The position numbers and the translations under genes were made by a program. Below, in pieces: positions 58,501-64,000 of a stretch of DNA of 64,000 nucleotides. Location: contig NC_049988.1 of NCBI RefSeq assembly GCF_000003815.2, positions 400,510 through 464,509 of the forward strand. The letters run 5' to 3'. The DNA is from Branchiostoma floridae (Eukaryota; Chordata; Leptocardii; Amphioxiformes; Branchiostomatidae). Below the pieces are notes generated by a model. That model was not told the origin of the DNA. It searched no databases and saw only the letters and a program-made list of their open reading frames with translations. The number at the start of each line of letters is the position of its first letter. The stretch's first letter is position 1.

Positions 58501-61500
58501 CAGAACATCTGACAGGCACTTGTTTGTTGCTTCACATTTTACGAAGGGACAAGTCACTGACACTGGAAAGGTACGAAAAAAATATTAAGCCTGATACAGT
58601 CAGGGGCGCTTTTGTCCAGTTCCATTACGCACGGGTCGTGTTTGAAATGATTATACTAATCATTGTTATCATTCTATTACCCAAATTCAAATAGATGAAA
58701 TAGATAAAAGAACCCACAAATAGAGGTATTTGCATCGATGCTACCTGTGATGTCATCTGTGTTGTTGCCGTGTTGCAATTTAATAGATAAATGAATAAAA
58801 AAAGTTCACCACAATCTTGTTCATCCTCCCAGTTCCCGCATGTGTTGACATCGTCACACAAGTCGTAACTTCCAGCGCACTTTCCTGAGCTGCAGGTATG
58901 ATTGTAGTAGTCTGACACTCCCAGATACTCCATCTCCATCGCCATAGCTGTCCAAAACCCGATACAACTACCTGTAGTGGACATGAAAGCTCATTAAAGT
59001 CGAGTTGATTTGTAATGGCATCTTCACACAAGAGCAATAATGAGCCGGAACGTCGTCAGAATAAAAATTATTTTCTATTCCTAGGGATTCGTAGTGTATT
59101 CTAGAAATTCTCACTGCATTCCAGATATCTATTCTATTTGTGTCCGCTCTTGTGGCTGGCCCAAAAGGTGCTGAACTGCGAAAAAAGCGTATTCTAAGTG
59201 CAGTATGACCGTATTCTATGGCATTCCAACATTATTCGAAACACTCTTATCTCATTCGATGGAGAACCGAAACGGCAAGCCACTTTGAATTCTGCCAGAA
59301 TGTGGCCAAATGAATATCTGGAATGCAGTGAGAACTTCTAGAATACACTAGAAATTCTCAAGAATAGAAAAGAATCTTTTTTCTGGTGGCATTTCGGCCT
59401 CAAACATGGCACGAATTTTGCAAATACATTCATTCATTCCGGCTGGTTCTGCTTGATTCCTGTTGATTCGGTTTCAGTGCAAAGGTCCTATAAAGGAATA
59501 ATCATCCGCCCCAATATGTTTATGGTGCCACAACGTTATAAAGACTGAATAAAATCGACTAGTAAGCTTGCATTCCAGAAGACAAACTGATGAGAATTAT
59601 AAAGAATAGACACACAAAGTAGCTGAAATTGAAGAGCCGACCTGAATGGTAGCTCCATTGGCGGTGATACTCTCAATAGTTTCTAATTCAAAGCAATAAG
59701 CTCATTCGCTATCTCGAGTACGCATGCGAAAGGTCAACGGTTTGGTCAAGTCTGCCTATGTCAGACTCAGTTTACAATACAGTCTTGACCAACCTTGCAC
59801 TTGGTCCACTTCTTGTGGGTGTGGCTCATGTGTGTCTTTGAGGCCGCGCTAGGCAATAGTTTTATAAGTACTAGTAGTGCTACCCAGGTTATGCTTTCGA
59901 TATATATATATATGACCTATATTATGACCTGTATTGTATGTATTGATGTTGGCTTGTATGTTATTGATTTGTATGTACTGGTGTCATTTTCATGTGAGGG
60001 AGGGCAACTTGTAAAGGTTGTTCGAACCTGTTTTGCCCTCCCAATCACTGTGTGATGAATTCAAATAAACAATAAACAATAAACGGTGAATGCTACCAAG
60101 TCAGTAACAAAACACTCTTATGCTAATCATTCAACATTATAATGCAAATGGCCCTAATACGTCTAGACATTTATATTATAAAGCATGTTCAAGAAAAGAA
60201 CAATTCACAAGTCAGGTGCTTCATCTTTGACTTTGCGCATGCGTGCTCGGAATGATGAACAAGCTTGTTCTCTTACAACATTGTTCTACTATTGTACAGT
60301 GTATTCTTGTCAACAGTTTCTTTTTCATTTCTGCATTCCTTTGCATAGAGAATGTCTGTTGTAATAAAACATTGAACTAAGTATGCAATAGATGCAAGAG
60401 AAGAATTATAATCATTTACCACAACCCTGTTCATCTGCTGGTGCGCCCGAGAATATTCTAAAGTCACAGTCGGGATGCCCATCGCAAACTAGATGGCGCT
60501 CTATGCAGACATTCTCACCACAATCGAAGCCACCAACCGACTTGCAATACTCATCTGCAATGTTGAAAAATGATGCAAAGTATCAGTTAGGTTTTACTTA
60601 GCATTCAACAATAACTTAATCTACGCATTCCTCATAGCTGAGAAGCTGACTTTTGAGCCAGAGGCGACAGGTTTCGTTCCTAACGCTCCTAGCTAGAAGT
60701 TGTATCCTTGGGAAAAGGTACTTTACATAGTTTTCCTCACTCCACCCAGGTGAAACAATGGGTACCTGATCTACATTGTGTTGAGCTCCACCGTCCGATA
60801 CCGTACCGATATACACAATGAATGACAACCTGATGCCCCGACAGTACAAAAAAGCTTATGGGACTACATTTATGCTTTTTTAAAACATACCAAGCTTATC
60901 ATATATACGACTAGCTCCATGCGTACCATAGTAGTGCAAGTTTCATTATCTTGTCTGTTTGCCAAGTGAACATTTAGGTTCCGAAGAAGAAAGTCTTTAG
61001 GAATGTGGCGATAGAAAATTACCGCAAAGCTGCTCATCGTCATCACATCCTTTCCCGTCCGGTGAAAAACAAGTGCTGAAGCCATTGCAGATGTTTTCGG
61101 CAAAGTAGCACTTGGTCAGCTGGTCACACTGGCATCTCCATCCACCCACGGACTCACAGAACGCATCTGTTTTAAGTAAGACAAGAAATGCTTTTTAAAA
61201 AGTTGGCAACGCAGCCTGAAATAATTGGCGAATGAAATGGCGGGAGAAGGTTTTGAATGACTAGACACATAAGGAAAGGGTATAGCTATTGGATTCGCGC
61301 AATGCTTGATGGGAGAGAAAGCGTCCCCAGCGATCCATTGCTTCTCCGCAGCATGACTACCAGGAAGGGTCCCATGCATGCATGCAGGGAGACGATCCGC
61401 AGGAATGCTAGTCCACAGGACTGTTTTGAACGTTTCTCCTCGAGAAAATCTTCACAGGAAGTATTACTGCCTTAGAACATGTAGTGGTAGGAAATGGGTC

Positions 61501-61885
61501 ATACAGGCTCCAATTTTACAAACACTTTTTATTACATGCAAACTTTGATGCGCAGTCGGGATCCGACTCTTTTTATTACATTTGAACAATAAGTTAATTG
61601 CGCACCATACGTATACAGACGACCCGAATACGACATGATGCACTTACCACAGTGATTCTCATCCTCCCCTGTCGCACAGTCTAGTAGAGTATTACAGCGT
61701 TTTTTATGTGACAAGCAGGTATTCTCTCCAGGGCACTGCCACTGCCATTCTGGACAGTCATTGATGAGTCCTGTTTATTTCAATAGAAAATAGGTATGTC
61801 ATTTATACAGCTATAAAAGTTTTATGACATGTCTTAGTGCGTGTATAACAGTGTCACTAAGACAGTTGAAAGATATTCCCTGAGT

Positions 61886-61939
<54 letters not shown>

Positions 61940-63636
61940 GCCGTGTCTGTCCAGTAGTTAAGAATAGAATAACATGATATTTAGTATGTGGGTGCTGTGT
62001 GGGGGTCGGTAAAATCAAGGGGTTCAAGTTTCAATGAGTAAAACTTCCTAATTTGCATCAATATCTTTTTAATCAACAACTAATATGTGCTCTTTTTACT
62101 GGTCGGATTCTTTTAAACGAAGGGCAATTGATGCTCGAGCGGATATTATCAATACATGGCCTAATGATGAAACAATGCTGAAAACATCAATTTGGACCAT
62201 ACCTTGCACAGTGATTTACAGCACTTTGTCAACAACGCCTTAATTTTTTTTCAGATTGTTGCTGTGGTATTGCAGCGATACTGCCATAGAGTATTGCGGT
62301 TTTCGTGTTTTTGAGGGGCCAAAAATTGAGGGAAATGGTCAAAAGATTAGATAATACTGTGGCAACCATGAGTTTTGATAAAAAAGGGAGGTGTTTTCAG
62401 GGATTGTAGACAAAGTACTATCCGGGAGCGAAATATGAGCCAAATAGATTTTTGGACCCTGCTACCATTGACATTGTTTCATCATTTGTGTTTTGAACAT
62501 CTTATGCTCTAAACATGCTACGGTCACGATTTTTAGGTAGAAGATAGCTCTTGTTAGGTACTAGTATATACCTTGAGCACAGTTGGTCTCGTCTTGTGTA
62601 AACCAGTCGTCTATCCCATCGCAGACGTAGTCATGCGGAATGCAGCCATCCTGATATATTCCTGATGAATCCTCTCCCTGTATGACCAGGGCGTTGTCCC
62701 ATACGTTGAAGCCAGCCATTGCGTCTTGTCCACAGAAATCTGCGTACAATCATTGGAAAAAAAACACGTACTCGATGAAGACGTTCAGAATAGCTTCACT
62801 AATGAATGAATTTGTAATTTTTTTTTTACAGCAGAGCTAAGTAGAGGTCGCAACAAAGACGAACATACATATAAAAGTATCACATTTTATCATCGACATA
62901 AATGTTACAATCTACGACGAATTGCACTTCATCTTCTACTGCACAGATACCCTGCGCATGCTTATGACTTCCTGGTTCAATTCGTAGTCTATATATTAAC
63001 TGATTCGTAGTTTAGCTCTTGGTTTTTTAAGCAATTTTCAAAGACAGTTCTTCCTAATGCTGTATTCCTTGGAGAGATAACATACAGTTATACAGTGTTA
63101 ACATCCAGTTGTCAATGAAACGCAGTGCTATCGTAAGGGATATCTCAATGACTTTCCCTTCGCCCTGGGACGGAAATGTTCTTGTTGGGACAAACGAACA
63201 TATCAGTTTTAAACGTCATAAAATAAAATTTCAGAACTGATTATTCATAAACAAATCGTAAAACAAACAATAGATACATCTGTACTGCTGTAAATGCAGA
63301 AAGTTTAATGTTCGCGGTTTTCGCAGTGGCCGCTTCACCGCGAATTTAAAACCACCGCCAACAATTTCCATGGCAGTAAGAGACTACAGTGCAATGTACT
63401 ACCGCGAAAAGTCATTTTTCCCAATACCGCGAAATAAAATCCCCGCGAACTTAACAACATTTACAATATTTATAACCTTACAAGACCGACGAATGTTGAC
63501 ATACCACAGCCGATCTCATCGGAGTAGTCTCTGCAGTCCACCGCCCCGTTACACCTGTCCTGGCGCTTGATGCATCTCGGGTAGGGAGGGACAGAGCTTT
63601 TACAGGTCCAGTAGCCAATGGATGTGCACACATCAT
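48008..63636 (-). CDS. Mosaic extracellular protein: 9 LDLa, F5/8C, CTLD, CUB, CTLD (5' partial)
   Basis: Eighteen exons join in phase on the minus strand: 63505-63636, 62572-62739, 61648-61770, 61023-61166, 60420-60554, 58810-58971, 58449-58562, 57804-57926, 56847-56948, 55841-56118, 55187-55331, 54476-54711, 53884-54019, 52231-52338, 51092-51547, 49328-49546, 48817-48886 and 48008-48200. That is 1013 visible codons plus stop. All junctions are GT/AG, and domain borders fall at phase 1, the hallmark of exon-shuffled extracellular modules. The protein ends CKGKAERVTRSGNDV with no membrane segment, so a secreted product is likely. The signal peptide and start lie beyond the window or were not found. 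LDLa, discoidin, CUB and lectin modules bind lipoproteins, phospholipids, proteins and sugars respectively, suggesting a recognition or adhesion role. This is inference. Phase agreement over all 17 junctions makes the model strong. Confidence 0.88.
48608..48714 (+). repeat. (CA)n microsatellite in the last-but-one intron
   Basis: A CA run interrupted by two ACCCATTCAC blocks. Confidence 0.96.
49921..50813. mobile_element. TIR element built of a 195-base satellite
   Basis: Starts CAGAGGCGGCGG and ends CCGCCGCCACTG, flanked by the direct repeat AACCT (49916-49920 and 50814-50818). Inside, the block starting TGCTGCC/TGCTGGC with ACTA(A/C)G recurs at 49943, 50138, 50333, 50527 and 50705, a period of 195 decaying to the right. 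Each unit has GAGCTGTCGCAAGG and GAAATTT(C/T)GAAATC. No transposase was seen. It sits in the intron between the CUB and second lectin exons. Superfamily not assigned. Confidence 0.82.
51092..51547 (-). CDS. CUB domain exon of the mosaic gene
   Basis: A 152-codon symmetrical phase 1 exon containing CGLIYSPGYPTAFPSSVICL, W-I, LLDVDLPG, CTSRVLQIRD, GLCRGENEQRLFVSSSNDM and GGTRGFMATFNIS. These are the successive conserved blocks of CUB (C...SPGYP...C-W, E/D..C....D.L.I, C G...P, F.SD....GF.A.Y). About 20 residues with five Cys/His-rich positions precede it (VCDDCMAHQTSCGYVRCG). Confidence 0.88.
51589..52123. mobile_element. Tc1/mariner-type MITE in mosaic-gene intron
   Basis: Termini CAGTCAAACC and GGTTTGACTG, flanked by TA (51587-51588 and 52124-52125), 535 bases, no ORF. 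The termini match those of the element at 45285-46491 and inner words (GGCCAGGT, GGTGGCCAC) resemble it, so the two are members of one diverged family. Confidence 0.88.
52231..52338 (-). CDS. Linker exon between first lectin domain and CUB
   Basis: A 36-codon symmetrical phase 1 exon encoding DPSSHIGGDGNETEQCSNAD, then LTAGRDDLHTYIPEMT. Consensus acceptor (TTTTTAG) and donor (ACAG before GTATGA). No known domain. It carries an N-glycosylation sequon (NET). The single Cys could pair with the truncated lectin domain. Confidence 0.65.
52941..53425 (-). mobile_element. tRNA-derived SINE with a 59-base tandem at its 3' side
   Basis: The minus-strand head at 53355-53425 has an A box (GACCGAGTAGCGCAGCGG) and B box (GCGTTTTCGAATCC). 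The body has CTTGGGAAAGGCACTTTACA and TTTCCTCACTTTACTCAGG. Toward the 3' side the unit TCGCAAGGGTCTGGA, ending in CACTCAGGTGACCTCAATA, is repeated three times with starts at 52941, 53000 and 53059. The body motif recurs at 60690-60770 in the opposite orientation, confirming a dispersed family. Confidence 0.82.
53884..54711 (-). CDS. First C-type lectin domain exons, C-terminus apparently missing
   Basis: Exons 54476-54711 and 53884-54019 encode CGKGWTMFEERCYQKF, WWAAERYCQALDGHLAAVNT, ENEFIRSSF, GWIGLTL, then LTWSDGSPAGNAF and DPFCAFLEDH. This covers the fold up to the third conserved Cys. The usual final strand with W-x-D...C...ICE is absent: the next in-phase exon (52231-52338) is a linker with a single Cys. 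A small exon in 52339-53883 may have been missed, or the domain is truncated. No QPD or EPN sugar motif is visible. Confidence 0.75.
55187..56118 (-). CDS. F5/8 type C (discoidin) domain exons of the mosaic gene
   Basis: Two exons (55841-56118 and 55187-55331, phase 0 between them) make one discoidin fold: GACLLPVPLLLEEYSI with the N-terminal Cys, then WVVEGLDDWIQITLETAVQL (the usual W-QIDL strand), TGIVASGF, KYGTGADC, then VKLIPQSW and the closing GLLGC. First and last Cys correspond to the family disulfide. Such domains bind phospholipid heads or sugars. Confidence 0.85.
56847..63636 (-). CDS. Nine LDL-receptor class A type exons of the mosaic gene
   Basis: Each of nine successive exons is symmetrical (phase 1 to phase 1) and encodes one LDLa-like module with the ending CDGxxDCxDxxDExxC or a variant. 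Best examples are CDGIPDCSDTSDEDAC (56847-56948) and CNGAVDCRDYSDEIGC (63505-63636). Cysteine counts by exon from the 5' side are 6, 4, 6, 8, 6, 6, 6, 4 and 4. The canonical LDLa has six, so 62572-62739, 57804-57926 and 56847-56948 lack one disulfide and 61023-61166 has an extra pair. Calcium-binding acidic residues are well kept only in some. The modules belong to the gene at 48008-63636. Confidence 0.85.
59071..59372. mobile_element. MITE with about 58-base inverted termini
   Basis: Left arm 59071-59128 and right arm 59314-59372 are inverted copies with small gaps: TTTTCTATTC, GTGTATTCTAGAA, CTCACTGCATTCCAGATAT on the left against the reverse complement on the right. The inner part is unrelated. 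No ORF. A target duplication was not resolved. Confidence 0.78.
60640..60850 (+). mobile_element. SINE body fragment
   Basis: CCTTGGGAAAAGGTACTTTA, TTTTCCTCACTCCACCCAGG and GGGTACCTGAT match the body of the SINE at 52941-53425 (opposite orientation). The tRNA-like head is decayed (TTTCGTTCCTAACGC). Confidence 0.65.
61889..62560 (+). repeat. (GT)n and diverged R1 repeat in an LDLa intron
   Basis: A GT run (61889-61938) is followed by R1-like sequence (ATATTTAGTATGTGGGTG, AATCAAGGGGTTCAAGTT). Near 62490 there is CATGCTACGGTCACGATTTT, another R1 block. No exon lies between 61771 and 62571. Confidence 0.6.
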
Positions 63637-63799
63637 CTTGATTTTGGACAAAAGCAAACTTCTTTTAAAACTCCATTTCATGTTATATAAAAAAATACGT
63701 TTATGATAAACTCTGTCAATTGCTACCAGCATTAATTCTGTATAATTTGTTTGAAATAGCATTGCCTAAAAGTAAGAAAAACTTCAAAACAGAGGGCAT

Positions 63800-64000
63800 T
63801 TCAAACTGTCATGATTATAACATTGTATGCTGACGACTTGGTAATTTTTTCCGAGTCCAAACAGGGATTACAGCATTCCTTGAACAATCTGGAAAATTAT
63901 TGTGCACTTTGGAAATTAAAAGTAAATCTTAGGAAAACAAAAATTATTGTATTTAAAAAGGGTGGCAGTCTACCTAAAAACTGTTCTCTCCTGTTTGATA
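63800..64000 (+). mobile_element. LINE reverse transcriptase fragment, runs off the window
   Basis: The plus strand encodes TLYADDLVIFSESKQGLQHS, then LNNLENYCALWKLKVNLRKT and KIIVFKKGG. YADD is the catalytic reverse transcriptase box, and the following GLQ...L..Y...W.L.VN..KTKI.VF pattern is the non-LTR (LINE) signature. It lies in the plus strand just upstream of the mosaic gene's first visible exon. The frame is open to the window edge. The element is apparently 5'-truncated near 63800. Confidence 0.85.

Overview
The window looks like invertebrate chordate (cephalochordate, Branchiostoma-like) genomic DNA. This is inferred from short exons in AT-rich introns, tandem BTB-BACK-Kelch genes, tandem C2H2 zinc-finger genes with non-coding first exons, a large LDLa/F5-8C/CTLD/CUB mosaic gene, and a dense mix of short DNA-transposon derivatives, tRNA-derived SINEs and LINE fragments. 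No search was run. All exon models were read by eye from GT/AG sites, frame and phase.

Layout. 1-2.3 kb: no gene seen. 2.4-5.5 kb and 7.0-11.6 kb: two complete five-exon Kelch-like (BTB-BACK-Kelch) paralogues on the minus strand with identical intron placement. 11.6-15.3 kb: their degraded neighbourhood, with a third locus reduced to a Kelch 3' fragment (14.0-14.3 kb) and several copies of the gene-upstream sequence. 15.4-20 kb: assembly gap, triple CRE motif, a dispersed repeat and a complete hAT-type non-autonomous element. 20.6-21.6, 26.0-26.9 and 43.7-45.1 kb: three intact minus-strand C2H2 zinc-finger genes of one family, each with a duplicated non-coding 5' exon. A fourth unit survives only as 3' flank at 47.3-47.7 kb. 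28-43 kb: mostly repeats, including a 1.1-kb TIR element, two copies of a tRNA-derived SINE, a mariner nested in a LINE, and one candidate pair of terminal exons on the plus strand (38.7-39.3 kb). 48.0-63.6 kb: a minus-strand mosaic gene with 18 coding exons in phase (1013 codons visible, 5' end outside the window): nine LDLa-type exons, an F5/8-C (discoidin) domain, a C-type lectin domain, a CUB domain and a second C-type lectin domain. Several mobile elements sit in its introns. The last 200 bases carry a LINE reverse transcriptase YADD region.

The Kelch-like proteins would act as intracellular CUL3 ubiquitin-ligase adaptors, the zinc-finger proteins as nuclear DNA-binding proteins, and the mosaic protein outside the cell as a recognition or adhesion molecule. 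Nothing in the sequence links the three families into one pathway. Their common feature is recent tandem duplication, exon-wise domain shuffling and decay. The best candidate for something undescribed is the LDLa(9)-F5/8C-CTLD-CUB-CTLD architecture, followed by the zinc-finger family with its own conserved N-terminal leader.
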